This document shows, one piece after another, positions 25,443 through 34,060 of a stretch of 64,000 bases of DNA. A program made the translations under genes and the position numbers. Positions within the stretch are counted from its first letter, which is position 1; every line of letters begins with the position of its first letter. The notes under the pieces were generated by a model. That model made no database searches. It saw only the letters and a program-made list of their open reading frames with translations, and had not been told where the DNA came from. This DNA comes from Acidimicrobiales bacterium. Its GTDB lineage: Bacteria > Actinomycetota > Acidimicrobiia > Acidimicrobiales > DATDAH01. The DNA lies in NCBI GenBank assembly GCA_016794585.1, contig JAEUJM010000003.1, positions 1 to 64,000 of the forward strand. Direction: 5' to 3'.

Positions 25443-27842
25443 TCACCCCTGCTCGAGGCGCTGCACCGTCCAGTCGATGCCCGGAACGAAGGTCACGTGC
25501 GAACCCGCCTCGGGTGATCCGATGACCACCTGCTCCCACGCTTCGGCGAGGACCACCTGACGGTGCTGGTCCACGGCGGTGACCACCACGTCGACCACGC
25601 CGACCAGACGGCCGACCGAGGCGGTGCACCGATAGCGGTACCGGCCGGCCTGGGTGAGCTCCTCGCCTGGGAGGACCACGGTCTCGATGACGGCGCTCAG
25701 GGCCTCGCGCTCCTCCAACGAGAGCACGATGTCCCGGCTGTGCGGTGGCGAGCGAAGGGCCACCTCGAGGCGGGCATCGGGGACGGGCTCGTCCACGAAG
25801 AGCACCCCCTCGACGGTCAGGGTGCCTCCGTTCGGCACGTGCCGGCGGTCCACGTCCAACCGGGGAAGGCGCACGCCTCCCTCCGCGTCATGGGCGCCGC
25901 CGGCCCAGCTCGTCCCGGCATAGGCCCCGACGACGACATCGGTCGGGCCGTCATCGACGCAGCGGCCGCCATCGAGGCGGAGCACGCGCTCGCACACCTG
26001 CTCGATCAGCTGCAGGTCGTGGGACACGAACACCACCGAGAGACCCTCGCGTCCCCGCGCCGCGAGTCGGTCGATGGCCACCCGCCGGAACTCCTCGTCG
26101 CCCACCGCGAGCACCTCGTCGATGAGGAGCAGGTCCGCCGGGCACACGAGGGCCATCGACAGGCCGAGCCGTGCGGTCATGCCCGTCGAGTAGGTCTTCA
26201 GTCGATGATCGATGACCGCACCGAGGCCGGCGAGCTCGACGGCCTCGTCCACGTGATCGTCGAGGTCGCGGGCGGCGACCCCCATCAGCCGACCGAGCAC
26301 ACGAAGGTTCTCACGGCCGGTGAGGTCCCCCAGAAACCCGGAGCCGAGCTCGAGGAGCGACACCACCCGCCCGCGGACGGCCACGGTGCCCGCGTCCGGG
26401 GCGGTGACACCGGCGATGACCCGCAGCAGGGTCGTCTTGCCCGAGGCGTTGGGGCCGATGAGGCCGACCGCTTCGCCGGGACCGATCTCGGCCCGGAGGC
26501 CATCGAGGGCGATCACGTCGGGGTGGCGGAGCGCACCGGACCGACCCGGGAGCGCGGGCCGAAGCGACGCCCCGTGCGTGCGTGAGCGGTAGCGCTTCGT
26601 GACCCCGTCGAGCACGACGACCGGAGGGTGGAGCGAACGACGCGACCCGCCGGAGCTGCGCAGACCCGCGTGGCCGTCCTCGGACTCGGGGTGCAGCTCC
26701 CAGCGCATCGGCACGGTCATGGCCACGCCCATGGAGGTGAGACGGCGACCCGCCAGCTCGCCCACGACCTCGGCATCGAGGGCCGTGCGGTCCAGCACCC
26801 GCTGGCGCTCACGGTCGACGAGGCTGACCACGAAGCGCATGTTCCGCCCCACGCCCCAGACCTGGTCGGTCGACCCGGTGAGGCGGTAGCGGCCCGGCGC
26901 CGACAGCGACGCCAGCGCCTCGGTGGACGAGCTGACGACCTGGTCGGGCGCCACCATCGGGAGCACGACGTCGAAGCCGATCGCCGGGTTCGCCAGAGGC
27001 TCCGCCAGGTCCACGTCGACCGTCACCCGCAGCGAGTCGGGTCCGGTGGCCCCGGTCTCCACGCCCACGGGGTGGAGCCGTGCGGTCGACCCGCGGTCCG
27101 CAGGGATGCGTGCCGCCGACCGGGTCAGGTAGCGCTCGATCACCTCTCGGGTGGGGCCGTCATCGACGATCCTGCCGTTGCGGAGCTGGATGACGCGTCC
27201 GCACACGGTGGCGACCATGCCCATCTCGTGGGAGACGAAGACGAGGGTGGTCCCCTCGGCGACCATCGCCCCGATGTGGGCGAAGCACTTCGCCTGGAAG
27301 TCCTGATCGCCGACGGCCAGCACCTCGTCGACGACGAGGACGTCGGGACGCACGTCGGTGACGACCGCGAAGGCCAGGCGGGCGCGCATGCCCATCGAGT
27401 ACTGCTTCATCGGGAGGTCGATGGCGTCCTCGAGGCCCGCGAACGCAACCACCCGCTCCGTCGCCTCGTCGATCTGGGCGAGCGTCTGGCCGTGGAGGAC
27501 CCCGAGGCACCGGAGGTTCTCCAGGCCGGTGAGATCGTCGTGGAACCCTGCCCCGAGCTCGATGACGGAGCGGGCGGTGCCGACGACCTCGATCGATCCC
27601 GCAGTCGGACGCGTGATGCCGGCGATGATCTTCAGGAGGGTCGACTTGCCGGCGCCGTTCGGCCCGATGATGCCGAGGGACTCGCCACACTCCACGTCGA
27701 GGTCGATGGCCCGCAGCGCGAGCTCGGTGACCTCGGGGTCGGTCCCCGGGTGCAGGGCGGCCCCCATGCCCGTGCGTCCGCCCGGTGCGCCGTAGGCCTT
27801 GGACAGCCCCCGGACACGGACGGTGGGGCGCCCGCCGCTCAC
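25443..27842 (-). CDS. Tandem double Wzt-type ABC ATPase for polysaccharide export
   Basis: 799 aa. Two complete ABC ATPases of the polysaccharide/teichoic export type lie in one chain. The first has Walker A GPNGAGKST (60-68), signature YSMGMRARL and Walker B VLVVDEVLAVGD; the second has GPNASGKTT (from about 463), YSTGMTARLG and LLLIDEVLAVGD. Each is followed by a beta-rich Wzt-C-like domain of about 130-150 aa (the second runs to the C-terminus), the part that recognises the modified chain end in Wzt. Normally Wzt is a homodimer, so the fusion gives two different carbohydrate-reading domains. The only permease is the Wzm-like gene at 34061. The GTG overlaps the stop of the radical SAM gene (GTGA). 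Confidence 0.9.
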   Translation of the reverse strand: MSGGRPTVRVRGLSKAYGAPGGRTGMGAALHPGTDPEVTELALRAIDLDVECGESLGIIGPNGAGKSTLLKIIAGITRPTAGSIEVVGTARSVIELGAGFHDDLTGLENLRCLGVLHGQTLAQIDEATERVVAFAGLEDAIDLPMKQYSMGMRARLAFAVVTDVRPDVLVVDEVLAVGDQDFQAKCFAHIGAMVAEGTTLVFVSHEMGMVATVCGRVIQLRNGRIVDDGPTREVIERYLTRSAARIPADRGSTARLHPVGVETGATGPDSLRVTVDVDLAEPLANPAIGFDVVLPMVAPDQVVSSSTEALASLSAPGRYRLTGSTDQVWGVGRNMRFVVSLVDRERQRVLDRTALDAEVVGELAGRRLTSMGVAMTVPMRWELHPESEDGHAGLRSSGGSRRSLHPPVVVLDGVTKRYRSRTHGASLRPALPGRSGALRHPDVIALDGLRAEIGPGEAVGLIGPNASGKTTLLRVIAGVTAPDAGTVAVRGRVVSLLELGSGFLGDLTGRENLRVLGRLMGVAARDLDDHVDEAVELAGLGAVIDHRLKTYSTGMTARLGLSMALVCPADLLLIDEVLAVGDEEFRRVAIDRLAARGREGLSVVFVSHDLQLIEQVCERVLRLDGGRCVDDGPTDVVVGAYAGTSWAGGAHDAEGGVRLPRLDVDRRHVPNGGTLTVEGVLFVDEPVPDARLEVALRSPPHSRDIVLSLEEREALSAVIETVVLPGEELTQAGRYRYRCTASVGRLVGVVDVVVTAVDQHRQVVLAEAWEQVVIGSPEAGSHVTFVPGIDWTVQRLEQG

Positions 27843-30301
27843 CCGACGAGGGCGGCGTCGGTCGCGTCGACCGGCCTGGGCGCCGCCCCGCTGAACACCG
27901 GGAGGCGCACCATGAGCGGCGAGGCCAGCTCGTTGGCGGTGTTCTGGCCGATGGCGAAGTCCCCTTCGAACACGAGATCGCGACTGTCCCCGGAGAAGTG
28001 CAGGCCAAGCTCGCACAGCTGCAATGGATCGCCGGTGACCGTGAAGGTGGCCGGCGGGTAGGCGGCGAGGGGTCGCGGCGGCGTCGACGCCCGACCCGTG
28101 GTGAGGAGGGTCGCCGACCCTTCGCGGTGGTAGCGCTCGTAGTCGTGGTCGAGCTCGACCGTCTGGGGGAGCCGCCTCCCGGGGGCGGGCATGAGGGCCC
28201 GTTGCAGCCGGAGGACCGTAAGCAGATCCGACGCCGCCGGATCGAGGCCGAAGTCCTCCGCGAGGAGTCGTCCCACCTCGCCGTAGAACGCCCGCCAACC
28301 GACCGGCGCGGTCGGGTGCAGGTCGAACTGCGCGCACAACCAGGTCAGGAGCGGGAACCGCTCCGGGGTGGCGGCCGTGACCGCCAGCAGGTGGTCGAGA
28401 AGCGCCGTCAGGGTGATGTCGTGATCCCAGTGGAGGAACCAGCCCACGTGGCGCAACACCCCGAGCCGGTTGGCGATGATCTCCGCCCGGCGCAGCGCCA
28501 GGGCCCGGTCACGCTCGGCCGGCGACAGCTGGGCGGTCGAGGTCACGAGGCCCTGATCGTCGATGCGCAGGCGGAACCGGGCGCGGTAGCCCGGCTCGTT
28601 CAACGGTGAGTTGGGCAGCACCTTGAGCACCCAGGTACGGGCCATGATCTGGTGGTCCACGAAGAACTGGAGGTCGCGGCGGTACGACTCGAAGGTCTGC
28701 CCGGGAAGGCCGAGCAGGAGGTCGCCCATCAGGGGATGGCCGCGCCGGCGCAGGTCGGCGGCCATGGCGAGGTAGTGATCGGTCGAGATGTTCGAGCGGT
28801 CGACCGCCGCAAGGGTCTGCTCGTCGATGCTCTGGAGCGAGATCGCCGTCGAGATCAGGAAGCCGGCGTCCATCACCTCGTCGAAGATCCGGGTGATGTG
28901 GCGCGTGGTGTTCTTGGGTGGGGTGAAGCCGAGCCCGGTCGGGCTGCCGGTGCGACGCCGGATGTCGGCGAGGCCCCGGGCGAGGTCGACGTCGCGTGCG
29001 AGGATCCCGAAGTTGGCGTCGCAGAGCTGGAGGCCGGGGATGCCTCGCGCCGCCACCCACTCGAACTCGGCCAGCACCCGCTCGGCGGAGAACTTGCGGA
29101 TGCGGGAGAGGGTGGCCGAGCCCCAGTCGCAGAAGGTGCAGCCGTACGGGCACCCGCGGTTCGTCTCGATCGACACGGCGAAGGGCCAGGCACCCGGGTC
29201 GATGTGATCGAACTCCCCCGTCAGGTAGGGCGACGGCAAGGCATCGAGATCGGCCACCCGTTCCGGCTCGGCGGTCCGCACGACGGCGCCGTCGACCGGG
29301 TCCCGGAACGTCAGACCGGGGACGTCGCGCAACCGATCGCGGTCGAGCGCCGGCAGGGTCGGCGCCAGCGCCTCGAGCAGCATGCAGAGGGTGTGCTCCC
29401 CCTCGCCCCGCACCAGGACGTCGGCCACGTCACCGTGGGTCTCCAGGAACCTCGCCGCGTCGTCTTCGTACTTCGGGGTGCTGGGCCCCCCGTGGACGAC
29501 CACGAGGCCCGGGCGGAGCTCCTTGGCCCGGCGGGCCACCTCCAGGTTGTGGTCCAACGACCACAGGTAGTTGGAGCAGAGGAGGACGGCCGGGCCCTCG
29601 CCGCCGGCGAGCGCCCCCAGGAACTCCGAGGGGGTCTCGGGACGGCGGATGTCGTAGTGCTCGCCGAGCGCCCCGCCCCGCCACGCCCTGGCCGAGGCGG
29701 TGAGCATCCCCAGCGCCAGCGCGGGACCGACCCGTTCCTGCCACACGGCGTGGACACCGATCCTCGCGGGGTCGGTGGGACAGCGACGATCCTCCGGCGG
29801 GAGGCGGAGGTCGGGACCCAGGTCGCCCACGACGTCGACGTCGTCGGGACCGGGTAGTGCCCACGGCTCGGGTGCTCCGGGCGCGAGGGTGCGCAGGCGC
29901 CCCGCGGCGGCGAGGTCGCCGAGGCGCGCCGCGGCGTCGTGGACCCCGGTGAGCTCCGCGAGCTCCCGGACGACCCTCGGCCCGTCGAGGCGATCGAGCA
30001 GGCGCAGGTCGTCCTGGTCGAGCACCCGCTCCACGCCGTCGTTGCCCTCGATCACCACCCCGTCCGCGGTCACGGCGCCGACCCACCGCCAGACCGGCGC
30101 CACGACGTCGGACGGAGCCAGCGGGACGACCGGCGACGCCCCCGGCGAGGTCCGCTCACCACCCGCCGGCCCGGCCGGCGTGGCGCCGGCGCGCCGGAGG
30201 GCGTCCAAGACGTCTCCGAGCGAGGCCACCGCTGGTGCGGTATCGGTCACCGCGCCGAGCGCCCAGCCCCGAGGATGGCGGACCACGAAGGTGGCGGTCA
30301 T
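27839..30301 (-). CDS. B12-type-domain radical SAM protein with PqqD-like N-terminal region
   Basis: 820 aa. N-terminal unknown domain, PqqD-like region at about 93-138 (DLRLLDRLDGPRVVRELAEL to AAAGRLRTL), Rossmann B12-type domain (VHAVWQERVGPALALG, VVVHGGPSTPKY, VRGEGEHTL; no DxHxxG) and radical SAM core CPYGCTFC (C384, C388, C391). The C-terminal 250 residues are shared with its neighbours (HPTAPVGWRAFYGEVG). ATG overlaps the stop of its paralogue upstream (ATGA) and its stop overlaps the double ATPase start, so three proteins are made from one coupled message. That placement suggests it prepares or caps the exported molecule. Confidence 0.87.
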   Translation of the reverse strand: MTATFVVRHPRGWALGAVTDTAPAVASLGDVLDALRRAGATPAGPAGGERTSPGASPVVPLAPSDVVAPVWRWVGAVTADGVVIEGNDGVERVLDQDDLRLLDRLDGPRVVRELAELTGVHDAAARLGDLAAAGRLRTLAPGAPEPWALPGPDDVDVVGDLGPDLRLPPEDRRCPTDPARIGVHAVWQERVGPALALGMLTASARAWRGGALGEHYDIRRPETPSEFLGALAGGEGPAVLLCSNYLWSLDHNLEVARRAKELRPGLVVVHGGPSTPKYEDDAARFLETHGDVADVLVRGEGEHTLCMLLEALAPTLPALDRDRLRDVPGLTFRDPVDGAVVRTAEPERVADLDALPSPYLTGEFDHIDPGAWPFAVSIETNRGCPYGCTFCDWGSATLSRIRKFSAERVLAEFEWVAARGIPGLQLCDANFGILARDVDLARGLADIRRRTGSPTGLGFTPPKNTTRHITRIFDEVMDAGFLISTAISLQSIDEQTLAAVDRSNISTDHYLAMAADLRRRGHPLMGDLLLGLPGQTFESYRRDLQFFVDHQIMARTWVLKVLPNSPLNEPGYRARFRLRIDDQGLVTSTAQLSPAERDRALALRRAEIIANRLGVLRHVGWFLHWDHDITLTALLDHLLAVTAATPERFPLLTWLCAQFDLHPTAPVGWRAFYGEVGRLLAEDFGLDPAASDLLTVLRLQRALMPAPGRRLPQTVELDHDYERYHREGSATLLTTGRASTPPRPLAAYPPATFTVTGDPLQLCELGLHFSGDSRDLVFEGDFAIGQNTANELASPLMVRLPVFSGAAPRPVDATDAALVG

Positions 30302-32817
30302 CCGATCGTGGCCCTGACCCTGACAGGGGTGCCGGCGGCCGCGCGGTCGCCGGCGGCGGCGAGCTCGAGGTCCCGGGTGGCCGGCGCGACACGGGTGAGG
30401 GGGCTCAGGAGCTCGTGCGAGCTGCCCACCCCGAGCCAGAACTGACCGAGCATGGCCTCGTCACGACTGTCGCCGGCGAAGCGCAGCCCTCCGCTGCACA
30501 GGTGCAGGGGGTCGCCCGTCACGGTGAGCTCGGCCTGAGGGTGAGAGCGCAGCGGACGATCGGGCCCCGAGGCGTGACCGGTGGCGAATAGTCCGGCGGT
30601 GGCGTCGCGGTGGTAGGCGACGTAGTCGTGGGCGAGCGTCACCGTGTCGGGGAAGTTCCGTTGCGGCGCCGGCATGAGGGCCCGCTGCACGGCCAGCACG
30701 GTGGCGACGTCCGACGCCCCCGGGTCGAGGCCGAAGTCCTCCTCCAGCAGACGGCCCACCTCGTCGTAGAACGCTCCCCAGCCCACCGGCACCGTGGCGT
30801 GCAGGTCGAAGTAGGCGAAGACCCAGCTCAGCAGCGGGAAGCGGTCGGGCGAGCCCGCCACCACGTCGAGGAGATGGTCGAGCACCGCGGTCGCCGCCAC
30901 TCCGTGGTCCCACTGGAGGAAGCGCAGCACGTGGATGAGCACGCCGTACTGGTCGGCGATCACCTGCATCTTCCGCAGTGTCAGCATCCGGCGCCGGTCC
31001 TCGTGGGACATGGTCGAGGTCGCCGTGATGATGCGGTCCGCGCCCGTCTCGATCCCGAAGCGGGCCCGGTACCCGGGGTCGTTCAGGGGGGCGTTGGGCA
31101 GCGCGCGCAGCGACCAGCTGCGCGGCGAGATCTGGTGGTCGAGGAAGAACTGGAGGTCGGCCCGGTACGAGTCGTAGGTCTGGCCGGGCAGCCCGATGAG
31201 CAGGTCGCCGGTGAGGGGAAGGCCCCGGCGGCGGAGATCGGCGGCCAGCGCCAGGTACAGGTCGGTCGAGATGTTCGACCGGTCGACGGCATCGAGCGTC
31301 GCCTCGTCGATGGTCTGCAGGGAGATGGCGGTCGATACGAGCAGGCCGGCGTCGAGGACGGCGTCGAAGATCTTCGTGATGTGGCGGGTGGTGTTCTTCG
31401 GCGGCGTGAAGGCGACGATGCGAGGCGCTCCGCGCCCGCGGCTGATGTCGGCGAGACCGGCGGCGATGTCGACGTCGCGAGCCAGGATGCCGAAGTTCGC
31501 ATCGCAGAGCTGCACGCCGGCGATGCCGCGATCGGCCACCCATCGGAGCTCGGCGAGCACCCGGTCCACCCCGAACTTCCGCAGGCGCGAGAGCGTCGCC
31601 GACCCCCAGTCGCAGAACGAGCACCCGTAGGGACAGCCACGGTTCGTCTCGATCGACACGGCGAAGAGCCAGGCCGAGGGGTCAATGTGGTCGAACTCCC
31701 CCGTCAGATAGGGCGACGGCAAGGCGTCCAGGTCGGCGACCCGTTCCGGCTCGGCCGTGCGCACGACGGCGCCATCGACGGGGTCCCGGAAGATCAGCCC
31801 GGGGATGGAGCGCAGGCGGTCCCCGTCGAGCGCGGGTAGGGAGGTCGTGAGTGCCTCGAGGAGACGACAGAGCGTCACCTCCCCCTCGCCGCGCACGAGC
31901 ACATGGGCCACGTCGCCGTGGGCCGACAGGAACGCCCGGGCGTCGCCGTCGTAGCTGGGCGTGCTCGGGCCGCCGTGGATGACCACCAGTTCGGGGCGCA
32001 GCGCCTTCGCCCGGCGCGCCAGGTCGAGGTTGTCCTCCAGCGACCAGACGTAGTTCGAGCAGAGCAGCACGGCGGGCCCGGTGCCGTCGGCGAGCGACGC
32101 GAGGCACGCTTCGGCGGTCTCCGGGCGGCCGATGAGGTAGCGCCCGGCCAAGGCGCCGCCGTCCCATGCCCGGGCCGCGGCCGTGAGCATGCCGAGGGCG
32201 AGGACCGGGCCGACCCGCTCCTGCCACACGGCGTGGACGGGCACGCGCCCGTCGGTGGCGCCCGGATCGCTCGCCGCCCCGGGCCGGGGGGCCGGCGCCG
32301 CGAAGGAAGGGCCCGACGATCCGTCGTGGAAGGGACCGGGGTCCGCGGCCGCGGCGGCGACGGCCGGGGCCGACGGCACCGGGACGTCGGTTCCCTCGGG
32401 GAGGCGCCGCACGAGACCCTCGTGGGTGAGCGACGCGAGTCGTGAACCGGCGTCGGCGACGCCCGCCCGCTGCGCACGCCCGACCACCTCCTCCGCCGTC
32501 CCGCCTGGGTCAAGCACGTCGAGCACGACCAGGTCCTCGCCCGTGAGCAGGAGCCGGCCTCCGCCCGCCCCCTCGAGCTCCACCCCGCCGGGGACGATGC
32601 GTCCGACCCACGCCCACACGGGGAGCAGCACCTCGAGGTCGCCGAGGGGACTGCTGGAGACACCTCGCGCCGCTGCGATCGGCCGATCCTGCGCACCGCC
32701 GACGGCTGCGAGCAGCCCCTCCAGATCCCACGGGGCCGGGGACGAGCCGGGCACCGGCGCGGACCACCACCGGCCACCATCGCGGACCACGAAGCCCGCC
32801 TCAGGCATCACACCCAC
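30298..32817 (-). CDS. B12-type-domain radical SAM protein with PqqD-like N-terminal region
   Basis: 839 aa, sharing the full domain order of the protein at 27839-30301: N-terminal domain, PqqD-like region (GEDLVVLDVLDPGGTAEEVV), Pro/Ala linker, B12-type Rossmann domain (VVIHGGPSTPSY), radical SAM motif CPYGCSFC (C395, C399, C402) and common C-terminal domain. The start is the GTG at 32817, 8 nt after AGGAGG; a TACAGT hexamer lies before that RBS. Starts at 32808 (ATG) or 32862 are possible. Twin paralogues in one operon suggest two successive modifications or a heteromer. Confidence 0.86.
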   Translation of the reverse strand: MGVMPEAGFVVRDGGRWWSAPVPGSSPAPWDLEGLLAAVGGAQDRPIAAARGVSSSPLGDLEVLLPVWAWVGRIVPGGVELEGAGGGRLLLTGEDLVVLDVLDPGGTAEEVVGRAQRAGVADAGSRLASLTHEGLVRRLPEGTDVPVPSAPAVAAAAADPGPFHDGSSGPSFAAPAPRPGAASDPGATDGRVPVHAVWQERVGPVLALGMLTAAARAWDGGALAGRYLIGRPETAEACLASLADGTGPAVLLCSNYVWSLEDNLDLARRAKALRPELVVIHGGPSTPSYDGDARAFLSAHGDVAHVLVRGEGEVTLCRLLEALTTSLPALDGDRLRSIPGLIFRDPVDGAVVRTAEPERVADLDALPSPYLTGEFDHIDPSAWLFAVSIETNRGCPYGCSFCDWGSATLSRLRKFGVDRVLAELRWVADRGIAGVQLCDANFGILARDVDIAAGLADISRGRGAPRIVAFTPPKNTTRHITKIFDAVLDAGLLVSTAISLQTIDEATLDAVDRSNISTDLYLALAADLRRRGLPLTGDLLIGLPGQTYDSYRADLQFFLDHQISPRSWSLRALPNAPLNDPGYRARFGIETGADRIITATSTMSHEDRRRMLTLRKMQVIADQYGVLIHVLRFLQWDHGVAATAVLDHLLDVVAGSPDRFPLLSWVFAYFDLHATVPVGWGAFYDEVGRLLEEDFGLDPGASDVATVLAVQRALMPAPQRNFPDTVTLAHDYVAYHRDATAGLFATGHASGPDRPLRSHPQAELTVTGDPLHLCSGGLRFAGDSRDEAMLGQFWLGVGSSHELLSPLTRVAPATRDLELAAAGDRAAAGTPVRVRATIG

Positions 32818-32839
32818 TCGTACGACCTCCTGGGGCGAC

Positions 32840-32845
32840 ACTGTA
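32840..32845 (-). promoter_or_regulatory. -10 hexamer TACAGT before a leadered start
   Basis: Minus-strand TACAGT precedes AGGAGG and the GTG at 32817, so the radical SAM gene has an internal promoter with RBS besides read-through from the P450 gene. Confidence 0.4.
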
Positions 32846-32877
32846 CGGGACCCCTCGGCCACCGAGGCTGCCGAGGG

Positions 32878-34041
32878 TCAGTCCCAACGGGCGTAGAGGT
32901 GATCCGGAGCGCGCAGGTCGATGCCGACGACGCGGGGCGGGGGGGCGTCGGGATCACGGCGGAGCCTGGGGAACGTCGCCAAGAGCGCGGTCAGGCTGTG
33001 CTCGAGCAGCACGTGGGCCAGGTGCACGCCCAGGCAGGCGTGCACGCCCATGCCGAAGCCGGCATTGGGCTTTGCCGGTCGTCGGATGTCGAAGCGATCG
33101 GGGTCGGGCCAGCGGTCCGGGTCGTGGTTCGCCGCCCCCAGCACCACTCGCACCGCCGCGCCCTCGGGGATGGTCGTCCCGGCGAGGCGCACCGGACGGC
33201 GGGCGATGCGCGGCACGGAGACCGCGGGGCACTCCCAGCGCACCGCCTCCTCGACGGCGGCGGGGGCCAGGCCCGGGTCGCGCCGGACGGCCTCGAGCTG
33301 GTCGGGATGGGTGAGGAGGCCCGAGAGGAGGTTGCCGAGGCCACGGGTGACCGTGTCGGTCCCGGCGATGGCCAGCAGGCGCACGTGGCTGAAGACCTCG
33401 AGATCGGTGAGGGGGCGGCCGGCGACGGTGCCGTGGGCGAGGACGGAGACCAGGTCGTGGGCGGCAGGAGCCGATCGTCGCTCGTCGATGACCGGAGCCA
33501 GCCGCTCCCGGAGCGCGTCGGCGACGACCACCGCACGCCCCGGGTCCCTCCGGGCCAGCACCACCGCCTGCTCCATCAGGGCATCCGCCCACTCGTCCGA
33601 GAGGCCCAGGAGCGCGGTGAGCACACGCACCGGGACCGGCTCGCACAGCGCCGAGAACAGATCAGCGCCGTCCTCGCCCGCCAGGGCGTCGATCGCGGCG
33701 TCGACGGGCGCGGTGACGGCCGTGCGCAGACGCCCGCCGAGTGCGGCGCGGGAGAACGACGCTTGGAGGACCCCGCGGTGGTGGCGATGGTCCGGAGCGT
33801 CCATGCCGAGCAGCACCTCGCCGTAGCGCCGGCCGAGGCCCATCTCGTCGTGGTAGAGGCAGGCCGAGAGGCCCTCGTCGGCCAGCGCCGCCCGAACGGG
33901 CTCCCACCGGTACACGCCGTACCACTGGCGCGTCCCGTCGGCGGTCTCCTCCCGCTCCTCGACCACCACCTCGCCGAGGCCGCGTCGACGGGCGAGCTGG
34001 GCGTAGAGGCCGTCGTCTCCGGCTTCACCCCCGGGCAGCAC
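32878..34041 (-). CDS. Cytochrome P450
   Basis: 387 aa soluble bacterial P450. Visible are the I-helix AIAGTDTVTR, the ExxR pair in EEAVRWECPAVSVPR and the haem loop FGMGVHACLG with the proximal cysteine at about 336. The start is placed at GTG 34041 because TACAGT ends 6 nt upstream; the ATG at 34062 would overlap the start codon of the divergent permease. First gene of the operon leading through two B12-type radical SAM genes, the double ATPase and the PhyH-like gene. Needs a ferredoxin and reductase not seen here. Probably hydroxylates an intermediate of the island pathway. Confidence 0.9.
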   Translation of the reverse strand: MLPGGEAGDDGLYAQLARRRGLGEVVVEEREETADGTRQWYGVYRWEPVRAALADEGLSACLYHDEMGLGRRYGEVLLGMDAPDHRHHRGVLQASFSRAALGGRLRTAVTAPVDAAIDALAGEDGADLFSALCEPVPVRVLTALLGLSDEWADALMEQAVVLARRDPGRAVVVADALRERLAPVIDERRSAPAAHDLVSVLAHGTVAGRPLTDLEVFSHVRLLAIAGTDTVTRGLGNLLSGLLTHPDQLEAVRRDPGLAPAAVEEAVRWECPAVSVPRIARRPVRLAGTTIPEGAAVRVVLGAANHDPDRWPDPDRFDIRRPAKPNAGFGMGVHACLGVHLAHVLLEHSLTALLATFPRLRRDPDAPPPRVVGIDLRAPDHLYARWD

Positions 34042-34047
34042 TGTGCA

Positions 34048-34053
34048 ACTGTA
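34048..34053 (-). promoter_or_regulatory. -10 hexamer TACAGT of the P450 operon, shared divergent promoter
   Basis: Minus-strand TACAGT ends 6 nt before GTG 34041. On the plus strand AACTGT (34047-34052) ends 8 nt before the permease ATG at 34061, so the two -10 elements overlap back to back. Confidence 0.45.
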
Positions 34054-34060
34054 TGCGCCC

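Noticed and set aside
21064..34041. RiPP pathway with a precursor peptide
   Set aside because: PqqD-like regions and radical SAM enzymes suggested it, but no short ORF with a good start and a plausible leader/core was found in the gaps, which are mostly under 100 nt.
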